Shown here piece after piece: positions 44,513-54,240 of a DNA stretch of 64,000 nt. The stretch is from Calliopum simillimum. Its lineage: Eukaryota > Arthropoda > Insecta > Diptera > Lauxaniidae. Location: contig OX638372.1 in NCBI GenBank assembly GCA_951812925.1, forward strand, positions 41,724,245-41,788,244, written 5' to 3'. A model generated the notes under the pieces. It did not search any database and was not told the DNA's origin. It worked only from the letters and a program-made list of their open reading frames with translations. The translations under genes and the position numbers were made by a program. Each line of letters opens with the position of its first letter. The stretch's first letter is position 1.

Positions 44513-45704
44513 GGGGAAAGTGGGGTAAAGTGGCAAACTTTTTTTCCAAGCTCCATAAAATGAGCAAAACTTCTTATTTTTTCATGTTTCAACTTCCTAT
44601 AATAAACAAAATTAAATAAGCTATATTTTTGCCGAAGAAACGAACCGAAAATATGGATTTTCTGTTGAGTACGACGCTTTGATCGAGAATGCCCAAAATG
44701 GCAAAAATTAAAAATTGTGGGGTAAAGTGCGAAACTTTCAAAACTCATAAAAACTAATACAAATGTTGGATAAAAGTTCTAATATCTTTATTTAAAGTCA
44801 AAAAAGGTTCAAAAAAGGTGGAAAAAATATGTGAAAAAATGTGTTTAAAAAAATTTGTGAAATAGTAGCTTATTCGTCGTTCTCTGATGAAACATCAAAG
44901 TCCGAGTGACAGTATTAGTAATTGAAGAAGCTTGTAGTGGGATTAACGCATTTCAAGTGAAATGGGCGTTGACAATGGTTGCATTTGATGGTATTGTGTC
45001 TGGTCATGATTTTGGGCATGAGTTCCATGCAAATGGTGCAAAAATAACGATCTTCATCAGAGCTAAAACTTCTTTGTTTCTTCTTTGACGCTTTCTTTGC
45101 TGGTGGTGCGTTTTTGCTCCTGGTACTATATTTTTTGTGATTCGTTTCCCTATTTCTTCCGTTTATTTGCTAAACGTTTCTCAGCTGCTTTTTGCAACTT
45201 GCTTTGCTTTTCCGGAGTGTTTACTCACAATATAAATGTACAACACTTATTTGGATCATGAAATAGTATAATACTTTGACAAGTGGGGACTAGCAATCGT
45301 GAAATAACATTTTCCACTTTACCCCATAAAAAATTTCCCACTTTACGCCGATACCACATTTAGCAAAACATGTGAGCTTCATTCTTTCACTCTATGAATT
45401 ATACGGAATCCTTTTGCGTTATCAAAATTAAGACTACAAAGAATATTTTAGTGCACTTACAATCGGTTTATCTCCAGAAACAGTAAAAATATCGATGCTT
45501 AAAAATTTCAAAATGAAATTTCAAAATCACTTAAAAACTTTACATGATTCCAGAGATCACAAAAATACGTATGCACGCATCGCTATACCATAAAGATTTG
45601 CTTACGGTCATTGCAAGTACATGTCAGAAGCGCATGACAGCTTTATTTTGCTAGTTTGCCCGAAAAGGGGTATTTCCCACTTCTCACTTTACCCCACTTA
45701 CCCC
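44513..45704 (-). mobile_element. pogo-like transposon, internally deleted
   Basis: Terminal inverted repeats GGGGAAAGTGGGGTAAAGTG (left) and CACTTTACCCCACTTACCCC (right) are bounded by TA at 44511-44512 and 45705-45706. The GGGGTAAAGT word is repeated inside each end. At 1192 bp it is too short for a full pogo-type element. On the minus strand it keeps only the end of the transposase gene. It sits next to a half-copy of palindromic family P (45712-45783), suggesting insertion into that repeat. Confidence 0.7.
44870..45230 (-). pseudogene. pogo-like transposase C-terminus with PHD-like finger
   Basis: A conceptual minus-strand frame gives a basic linker (KLQKAAEKRLANKRKK, then KKASKKKQ), an acidic SSDED, and a CX2C (CTIC) ... 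CX2C (CNHC) ... HX2C (HLKC) array spaced like the first six ligands of a C4HC3 PHD finger. An in-frame TAA falls where the last Cys pair is expected, followed by YCHSDFDVSSENDE. Zinc-finger tails of this kind occur on pogo/Tigger-type and related DDE transposases. The DNA-binding and catalytic domains are missing. Interrupted by stops and a frameshift. Confidence 0.55.
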
Positions 45705-45711
45705 TACTATA

Positions 45712-45783
45712 TTCCTTAAATGATTCTAAGCATTTTATGCCTGGTGCACTTTTTTCGTAAGATGCCTTTCTCTTGAGTAAACA
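45712..45783 (-). repeat. Half-copy of palindromic family P
   Basis: TTCTAAGCATTTTATGCC and CTTTTTTCGTAAGATGCC in the same order as the right arm of 60559-60805. The missing left arm may have been separated by the pogo-like insertion. Confidence 0.5.
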
Positions 45784-47600
45784 AAGAGTTTTGCCTGCCG
45801 CGGGCGTTCAAAAGCCAAAAACTCTCATGTAGCGACCGAATCCCATCTTAAGTCATACATAATTTTAAAGATTACAAATCATGTTTTAATTTAAAGTACT
45901 ACTAAAAAATATTTAAGGGGTGTTTTTAAAAAAAAGTTCAAAAGAATTTTTAAGTTTAAAAATTTTTTTCACCAAGTAATATATTTTTATAATATGAATA
46001 TGAATGAATATGAATAAGTGGCAGGTTAAAGACTAAGTTCTTCTATGCAAACAATTTAAATCAATAAATAAATAAATAAAATGAATGGGACCAGTTACTT
46101 AGATATATCAATTTACAAACTTTGGTACCATGGTGTAAGCTACAAGTTTTTGAAAAAACACCCTTTTTATGAAAATGACTAAAAACGCTAAATTCAACAC
46201 CCTGTATTTTAACAACAAATGGCACTAGGACCAAATCTTCCCGGATTATGAACTTTGCACACCGGAACTATATTGCCAAATTTGAGCGAAATCGGAGACA
46301 AAAAGATTTTCAGCTGGTAGGGGAGAAGGGGGAGGTTTCGACACCTTAACAAAAAAGTTTTTATATCTTTCAAATGCAATTGTTCATGTTATTTTGAAAA
46401 CACATAGACTATGCACGAATATGTGTGCTTCTGTTATAAATTACAAAAAAAAATCGATATGTTTGCTATTTTCGGAATTGTGACCAAAAAACCATAGTTA
46501 AAACAAATGACGAAGCCTTCCGCCTTTGGGGAGGCTTCGTCAGCCATATAATTTCTTGATTTCCCTTGATTTTTTTAAACCTTTGACCTTTGAATTTAAA
46601 TGGTGAAAGACGAATTCCTTCCGGTTATACAATGGGAGATCGAAAATCAGGGATGCAGTTTTCAATCGGGACTATATCCAGCAAATCATTCGGATTAAGA
46701 AAATCAGAGCAGAGAAATTTTTATGAAAACTGCGTAACATTAGGAGTAAGACTTTTTGTATTGGACGCGGGAGTCAGTGTGAATAGAAATCGCAAAATTT
46801 GGCACTGACGAAGCTTCCCACGTGTTGAAGCCTCTCCTTCTAACCGACACTTGGCGTGTTTTGCTTCATATATTATCAACCTTTAAATGTTTTTTCATAT
46901 TTACATTTATGTACAAATTATATTGGAAACAAATTCTGTTATGCAACAAAATAAAACCAATGCGACTGCCACAATTTAAATTGTCAAATATATCACCAAG
47001 GTAATAAAAAAGCAAAAGAAAAAAAAAAAAAATAATAATAATGAAAAATGGAACATGTCAATTATTGTTATATGGTTTTTCTGTTTATTCGTATAAACAT
47101 TTGTACCACTATCGTGTTCATATCTCAGAAAAAAGAAAACAAATTTATTAGAAAAATCCATCTTTTCAGTGCGCGGGAAAAACTGAGCGACAAGTCAAAC
47201 ATACACAGGTCATCTGCAATAAAAGTCAACGGTGCATGGTGGCATAGTGCCCGAATTTTGTCAACGAAAAAATTTCAAGCGTTTTGACTGTCTTCTTCTG
47301 TTTTTTTTCTTCGTGCAAATAAATATGTACATGTCAAATATAAAGCTGACTATCGTAAATTTCTAGTGATTTTTATATTCGCTTTTTTCTTGAACTTTAA
47401 AGAATGATTCGTTTTCAATCAGCTTTGCCTAAATAGAGTTAAGGAAAATTCAATTTTTTTTATCATAAATTGAGATGCTAGAATTTTTAAAACTAAACAT
47501 GATTATTTCACCTTCATATCGAGCTTAGACAGGAATCATGTGTGTAGATAACAGAACTAATAATTTTCACTATAATACTTCACTTTTTTAGATCGAACTT
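45784..47600. other. No gene recognised; one strong hairpin
   Basis: Apart from the hairpin at 46508-46542, I see only AT-rich sequence. The 72-79-codon ORFs (46590-46808, 47048-47287) lack recognisable domains. Confidence 0.35.
46508..46542. repeat. Hairpin, 11-bp perfect stem
   Basis: TGACGAAGCCT and AGGCTTCGTCA separated by 13 nt. A third diverged copy of the arm (TGACGAAGCTTCCC) lies near 46806, so it may mark an end of a decayed foldback. No T-run consistent with a terminator. Confidence 0.5.
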
Positions 47601-48327
47601 TTTACAACACTCTTAACACTCAAATCCACATCATGGGTAAAATTTACCCATGCGAAGTTTGTTTTCGTAATAATTCGCTAAAAAACGAACAAAAAAACGA
47701 AATAAGCGCATGCAAATTACCTCACTGTATTCTCCTTTTGTTGTGGGCTTTATCGCAAGCGGTCGTCGTCGGTTGTCGGAGGTATAGCGTTTTAATTTTT
47801 TTTTCGGGTAAATTTTACCCATGTTGTGGACTTATGTAAATTTTTTTTTTTCGTTTTGATTGAAAATAGTGAAAAATGGCATGAAAAAGAGTAAAACATG
47901 ACGACGAAATAATTAAAATTTTGAAAAAAAAGGAATTCTCATTGTTTTAACCAAAGTTAAAAAGCAGATACCAAATCACACAACTTCGAAAAAGTTTCAA
48001 GGAGCTTATAATGAAAATTTTTCGTACTTTTAGTCCACTCTGAAAACAACCAATGTTGTACTGGAAAAACCTGTCAGATGTTTCTTATGTCTGGCAAAAA
48101 AAGACCAAAAAACTAAAAACCTTTGAATTCGGTGTAAAAAAACTTTTTGCTCTGAGCATAGGGCTATGATTTGCAGTACATGCACATCCTTATTTGTTTT
48201 ATTTTTTTGGTACTTTTTTATGAGCTTGTATAAAAAATTTTTAAATGTTATTTAATTGAATTGATAATAATATAAAAATCCCTTATTTTGTTAATATAAA
48301 AAATATAATTTGTTACAAAAAACATTA

Positions 48328-48873
48328 GAGTAGAACGGGGTAATGTCGTGCAGGGGGTAATGTCGTGCACTGGCTGTTTTAGCAGAAAGAATTGAATGAT
48401 TTACCAACTGTTCGTAAGGTAGGTACCTGCTGACCTACTGAGCTTATGCATATAATACTAGCAATTTTCACCAGTTCGTCTCTACAGAGTAACCTTTTTT
48501 TCAAAAAGTACGCTTTCGGGACGATAAAAGTGTTTTTTCATCGGGTCAGAAAAATAATTTTCCTTGCGGGAAAATATACCAGGTAAGTGTTTTCTGAAAC
48601 GAAATATCCTGGCAAAGAAAAGAAGTATTTGGTTTTCGAGAAAATTTTTGGGCTTCACCGAGTTATCGAAGTTGACCTTTAAAACGACCATTGGGGTAAT
48701 ATCGTGCACATTCACTTACACAAACACAATTTCTCGCAACACAAATGTTGTTACACGTGGATGTAACCAATGAAATTATCTTTTGATCGGATGCTTACTC
48801 GTTGCATTCGCTTGAGATGTACGGCTTTACGAGCATGTCAAAGTTGAGTGCACGACATTGCCCCGTTCTACTC
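48328..48873. mobile_element. 546-bp MITE, TA target, GGGGTAATGTCGTGC ends
   Basis: TIRs GAGTAGAACGGGGTAATGTC / GACATTGCCCCGTTCTACTC, with TA at 48326-48327 and 48874-48875. GGGGTAATGTCGTGCA is repeated twice at the left end, the same architecture as the GGGGTAAAGT ends of 44513-45704, so it is probably a pogo-type MITE. A 77-codon antisense ORF inside has no recognised domain. Confidence 0.7.
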
Positions 48874-49002
48874 TACACAACATATTATGTACTTCACACT
48901 TGTATAATAATGAATAAATACATGTTAATGCTAAATCTCCTCTAATAGAACCACTACCTATCATTTCTCACACATTTTGGTACCTTTACTATACTCGGAA
49001 AA

Positions 49003-49231
49003 CAATGCACGACATTACCCCACAAATTTTGAGGGGGGTAATGTCGTGGACATTTTTTTTTTCTTCACTTACACAAACCCAATTTCTCGCTACACAAATG
49101 TTGTTACACATGGATGTAACCAACGAAATTATCTTTCGATCGGATGCTTACTCGTCGCATTCGCTTGAGATGTACGGCTTTACGAGCATGTCAAAGTTGA
49201 GTGCACGACATTGGCCCGTTCTACTCTATAT
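49003..49231. repeat. Second, partial copy of the 48328 MITE
   Basis: The sequence 49067-49231 repeats 48711-48875 almost exactly (TTGTTACACATGGATGTAAC, CGGATGCTTACTCG and so on), in the same orientation. It is preceded by an inverted pair of the end motif (TGCACGACATTACCCC at 49003 and GGGGTAATGTCGTGG at about 49035). Two neighbouring insertions or a local duplication would explain this. Confidence 0.65.
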
Positions 49232-49511
49232 ATTTTTTTTTTTTTTTTTTTGTGTTTCAAAAAATTGCCATTGAATTAATGTAAAAATTATTTATTTTCA
49301 AAGTTTTCTTAAAATATATGTAAAAAAAATACCAGATATGACTTATTTTCCTTTCAATTCACCTTGGTATTAGATTGTTAAGGTAGAAATAACTAAGTTT
49401 CGTTAAAAATTTGGGATATTGACCAAAACAGAATGTTTTTAAGTTATGGGTAAAATTTACCCATGATGTGGACTTGTGTTGCTAAAAATATGTTGGGGAG
49501 ATGAGGGTTAA

Positions 49512-50175
49512 GTTACAAACATAAGGAATACTTAAAATGAATTACTGCTTTTTTTCATGGGGAAACTTCTGTTACTTCAAAGAGAATATTTTCATCATTT
49601 TCTAAAGTCCATTTCCATTTTCGTGTGCAACTGACACATTTGCTTATGTTTTTATTGCTTTGTTGTTTATTCCATATCACTATCGCAATTCTTTCTTTGA
49701 TTTCAAATAAAACCATTCAGTTCTAATTGAATTCCAAGCACGCTGCTCAAGTTTATAGAGTTCGTAGAGAAATAAAAGAAAACAACAAAAAATTCATCTC
49801 TGAAGTATGGAATTAATCCTTTGCATTGGCACGATTGTTATGTTACTGCAGTTGTTGCTATTGCTGCCATAGCTCAAATGCCAATTCCATTTAAAAATGT
49901 AAAGTCAGCAGATATTTTTACCATATGTTCGTCCTCTCCAATGACATGGATTGCAAATGAACTAAAGTTCATTTTTCAATATTTCCTTGGATTAAAAAGA
50001 TGGTGATGATGATGTAAATTTCGATGACTAAGCAGTTAAGTGGTAAAAAAATAGAAATTCATGGAATATGAACTGATGTGATGTGGTTTTAATTTCAGAA
50101 GCAAATAAGTTTAAAAAGTACGTATCAGTGGCAGATATAAATTTGAAATATTATACATGTATATTAGATAGGGTC
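49512..50175. other. No gene recognised
   Basis: AT-rich. A 61-codon ORF at 49821-50006 has no recognised domain. Confidence 0.35.
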
Positions 50176-50179
50176 AAAA

Positions 50180-50600
50180 TTAAGATTCATCCATAAACCC
50201 ACCCAAAAGTTAGCAAGAATCTCAAAAACGATAGCTGCATTAGTTTTTTTCGTTCAGAGAAACACCAATGTTGCACTTTTGAGCCAAAATGGGCCTTCAG
50301 TAGAATCAAAAGTGCTCCATTGGTTTTTCTCGAAATGATAAAAAAAATAATGGAGATAACGTTTTCAAAAGTCCTTCTAAATTTTGCGTCTGTTTCGGGA
50401 TGATTTCGTTTTCTTCATACAAAATCGAACCGGTGTTATTTGGTACAGAAGTTGCATAAAAAATATCACTTCCACATTCGGCACATTTTTCATGACTCCA
50501 AGAACGTCAGATTACACATTCAGCCCAAAATTCGCCACGTCCTTTGTAGTTAACTAATTACATATAATGACCATCAGACTCGTCATGAAAACTGCAACTA
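50180..50600 (+). repeat. Dispersed repeat family R2, copy 2
   Basis: Shares AAAATGGGCCTTCAGTAGAA, AGATAACGTTTTCAAAAGTC and TTCTTCATACAAAATCGAAC, in this order, with 37255-37390. Non-coding and diverged. Confidence 0.5.
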
Positions 50601-50654
50601 GATTCCCCATCTGAAAAAGATGATAAATACATTTGTTTTTGAGGCTTTTTTCTC

Positions 50655-51044
50655 TGGTGGTCCATATTACCCACAACACGTGTTGGTGAAATAAATGGTT
50701 TTTTTATCAAAAACTCTTTTGGTTAATGAACTTATTTATGCTAATAAATTATAAATGGTATTCACTGACTTTATATAATTAACCATTTATTTAAAAACGC
50801 GATGTCTTTAAAGTGAAATATTGAAATATACTCACTAGAAAAAAATTATCACTGATCTTTTTTTTAGAAAAATCAACTTTACAGAAACATGCGACTTCAC
50901 CGAACGCTAAAATCGCCCTATTATAAGCTTTAGGTATTAGCGCTAAGTTCGAACATGGATAACGGTAAATCCTATGTATGCAGTGGGAAATAACCGTGTG
51001 GTCCATATTACCCGCGTAGTCCATATTTCGCTCCCTTACCCTAC
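50655..51044. repeat. Element end with repeated GGTCCATATTACCC word
   Basis: GGTCCATATTACCC occurs near 50661 and again at 51000. It is followed by GTAGTCCATATTTCGCTCCC and TTACCCTAC at 51044, just before TA. The layout (iterated short word, CCCTAC end, TA) resembles the right end of the pogo-like elements nearby. A matching left end was not found. Confidence 0.35.
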
Positions 51045-51399
51045 TATGCTTTTCACTTTTCTATATGATTTTGTTAAGAAACCAAGATATTTAGTTTTTA
51101 AACTACCATCATATTTCATATATAATATTTCATATACAAAGACGTTTCCTGTATCAAGTGTTCCAGGCGAATATTTGTATTTTGTTATCGTAGTATGAGA
51201 TTTTTTGATATTTTGATTGCAGAAAACATTTATCTTCTCTTCTTATACGAGATAAAATTGTATGTACTTATGTACTTATGTATGTTTGTTCGGAACGGGC
51301 AAAACTTTTTCTCGAAAACGGGTACAGCGATTTTAAAAAAACTTGGAACAGTTTTAGATACTAGCATACAATGAAGAATGAGCTAGGTTTGAACTTTGT

Positions 51400-52425
51400 A
51401 AATGCTCACCAGGGGGCGTGGCACCGCCCTAAGTTTTAAATTTGATTTGGTCATAACTCGCAAACCATACAAGGTATTTGAATGAAATTTGGTAGGCGGG
51501 TACTGCTTGATAATACCTTGTGACAGACAAAAAGTGGGCGGGATTGAAGGAGTGCCACGCCCACTTTTTAACGCTTGAAAATTTTGATTCAATATTACTC
51601 GAAAATGACTCCAACGATTTTAATGAAAATTTAGGAGATTTTACCTCAGCAAACAGGTATTAATATGTGACATGCCGTTATATTGGGAAAACTCGTTGAA
51701 GGGCGTGGCACCGCCCACAAAAATATAATACGGTATAAAAAGAAAACTAATAAAGTAGTCATTCTAAAATTAACTGTGGGGAGCATTCTTGCTATAAGGC
51801 ATCTCTGATCTGAAAGCGGGCAAAATATCGCCGTTGCGCGTGGAACCTCCCTTACAAGCAAAATACGTTAAATGCTATTTCTCGCAAATGTTACAAGGTA
51901 TTTTAATGAAATTTGGTACGAAGGTACTGCTTAATAATATCTTGTAACAAACGAAAAGTGGGCGGGATCGATTAAGTGCCACGCCCACTTTTTAACCCTT
52001 GAAAATTTTGATTCAATATTACTCGAAAACGACACCGGCAAATTTGATGAAAATTTAGGATCTGTTACCTCTTTAAACAAGTATTAATGTGTCATATGCC
52101 ATTATATTGGGAAAACTCGTTCATGGGCGTGGCACCGCCCACAAAAATATATTGTGCTATAAAAAGAAAACTACTAAAGCAATCTTTCTGAATTTAACTG
52201 TAGGGAGTCTACTTGCTATTAGGCACCTACGACCTGAAAGTAGGCAAAATATCGAAAGTGCGCGTGGAACCTCCCATACAAGTAAAACACATTAAATGCT
52301 GTTTCTCGCAAATGATACAACATATTTTGATGAAATTTGGTATGCGAATCTGGATCAGAAGGATCTAAAGCATAATAAAAAGATGGCTTTGTTTAATAAT
52401 TGCCACGCCCACTTTTTTATCAAAA
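51400..52425 (+). repeat. 424-bp tandem repeat, about 2.4 units
   Basis: GAAATTTGGTA recurs at 51484, 51908 and 52332 (spacing 424 and 424). Each unit contains the palindromic GGGCGTGGCACCGCCCAC, then CGTGGAACCTCCC, then GTGCCACGCCCACTTTTTAA. The first unit is shortened on its left side. Overlapping ORFs of about 68-71 codons repeat from unit to unit and are not genes. The subunits look related to those of the DINE-like elements. Confidence 0.8.
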
Positions 52426-52439
52426 TAAAAATTTTTGTT

Positions 52440-52680
52440 AATAACTCAGGCACAAAAAAAAAATGGAATGAACTGTTCAATTCTTATATGCAGTCTTATG
52501 TACTTTTTGACGCTAAATCCGTCTTCATCAGCAGAACTGTCACTATACCTGCAGGATTTTTAAATATCCTTGCTTGAAGTTGAAGAAAACGCTGTGTTCA
52601 TTCTGACAGCGTAGCTACAAGAAAAGGCGAAATTCTTTTTTATTAATAACATCGACTAAAATAATAAGATTAGATTGTTG
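52440..52680 (+). repeat. Dispersed repeat family R2, copy 3
   Basis: TTTTTGACGCTAAATCCG, CAGGATTTTTAAATATCCTT, CAGCGTAGCTACAAGAAAAG and AATTCTTTTTTATTAATAAC align in order with 63510-63680. Confidence 0.55.
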
Positions 52681-54019
52681 ACCGAGCAGGGATCGGTCTC
52701 CAGGTACTTATTTTTAAAAGGCGTAATATTTTTCCTCATGTTTCTTTCATATGAATAAAAATTAATTATTAAAACAAAAAACAATATTATTTTTATTATA
52801 AATATACTAAGTAGTAGGTTTATTTAATATTTTACACTGTAATGAAAAAAACTGTATACAAAAGGTTCAAGTGCAATTTATGTTTTAAATTTTTCTGTAT
52901 AATGTTGTTGGTTTTTTCATTTTTGCATACGCGATGCGGTAAATTACTTTCAGGTTTCATTCAAAATTAATGTACCATACCAAAGTCAAGTGTTATTAGC
53001 CTCTATAATGGCACAAATTTTTATGCGTTGAAAGAATCGCTTGTGTGACTTATCAAAGGAAGAGAAAAAAATTTTTTTATGCTTTATATGTTTATGAGTT
53101 ATTGTGCAGGCAAAATAAGTAATTTTGTTTGTTTTTCACCTTTTTATTTTTTAGTACTGGAAAATTAAATATTTTTCCTTAAAAAAAAAAAAAAATGAAA
53201 AATAAACCTTACTGCTTAGTGATGTTAGAGTTTTAAATTCAAGACTTGTTGGGAATTTCATGTGTCGTAGAATTAAATATTTAAATTGAATTGTAGAATT
53301 TGTCAAAAAATGGAATATCCTTGAATGCAATTTCGCAATTTCGCAATTTCATTTAAACTTTGGCTTTAATTGCGCGTGTATACCTCGTCGTTAAAGTTTG
53401 AGATGTTAATTAACATAGTGGAGTTCGGTTGAATAAATTTTTTTTCAACACATTATCTCGTTATCTATTGCAACCGCGGAATTGTGCTGCAACGCATTTT
53501 CTTATGCAGTGCTTAATTGCCTTGCATTCATTGCGGTATATTTAGTGTTTTGTTTGGGAAAACCATTTTTCATATAAACTGAATTGGATTTTATTGTTTA
53601 TTAAAAAACTGCAAAAGAAATTCCAAGATATAAAAAAAAGTAATTAAAAAATGCTCTGAATAAAGTAAGTTAATGATTTAATGAAGACTTCAATAAGGTT
53701 TAATGAACTCCAGTTTAATTTTGAAGTAATGTTTAACAAGTTTTTCTTTAAAAATTTATTTTACATCCCTTCAAATTATCATTTTTTTTTTTTTTTTTCA
53801 TGAACATTATAGCCTCTTATGCTTCTATCTAGGTCTTCATTTTCAATCCATTCAAGAGTTTTAAAGATTGCTTAACAATAATTTTTTATAATAAAAATCA
53901 CAAAAACTCAGCAAGCTACATATCAACGTAAAAAAATAAAAAAATTATCAAATTGTGTGAATAGTTCTCAAGTTGCGAAATTTTTTTAAAATACCTCCAA
54001 GGATTTTTATTCTCTACAT
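52681..54019. other. No gene recognised
   Basis: AT-rich with homopolymer runs (53180-53194, 53782-53799). No ORF reached about 60 codons. Confidence 0.4.
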
Positions 54020-54240
54020 ACACCCATGGTATATCCAATTTGTCTTTCCGTTTATAACGTAGAAAAGGAGGGGCGGCAGGTACAGAAAAGTATTTATATT
54101 CTTGATCAGCGTCACCTTTTGAGTGGATATAGCCATGTCCATCTGTCTGGCTGGCTTGGTGGCAGACTGTCCTTCTGTGGAAATATTTTTTACGGGAAAA
54201 CTAAGAAAGATGGTATGACAAACGCACCACGAAATTAAAG
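54020..54240 (+). repeat. DINE/mini-me-like dispersed repeat, fragment C
   Basis: Landmarks in order: ACACCCATGGTATATCC, TTTGTCTTTCCGTTTATAAC, ATTCTTGATCAGCGTCACCT, GGATATAGCCATGTCCATCT, GTCTGGCTGGCTTGG. The 70-codon ORF is the repeat itself. Confidence 0.6.

Larger units (their letters stand above)
47617..49507. mobile_element. piggyBac-like palindromic ends enclosing other MITEs
   Basis: TTAA at 47613-47616 is followed by CACTCAAATCCACATCATGG and GTAAAATTTACCC. TTAA at 49508-49511 is preceded by the complementary arrangement (GGGTAAAATTTACCC at about 49448-49462, then ATGATGTGGACTTG ... GATGAGGG). A third end-like copy in right-hand orientation occurs at about 47806-47833, so 47617-47833 alone could be a small foldback and the outer pair a composite. 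TTAA target sites and CCCT/CACT ends suggest piggyBac. No transposase seen. Confidence 0.45.

Noticed and set aside
44329..44748. 139-codon minus-strand ORF
   Set aside because: It spans the left TIR of the pogo-like element and A/T-rich flanking sequence, and is rich in Phe/Lys/Ser with no motif.
46508..46542. Intrinsic terminator
   Set aside because: The hairpin has no following T-run and the genome is eukaryotic; more likely a relic of a foldback repeat.
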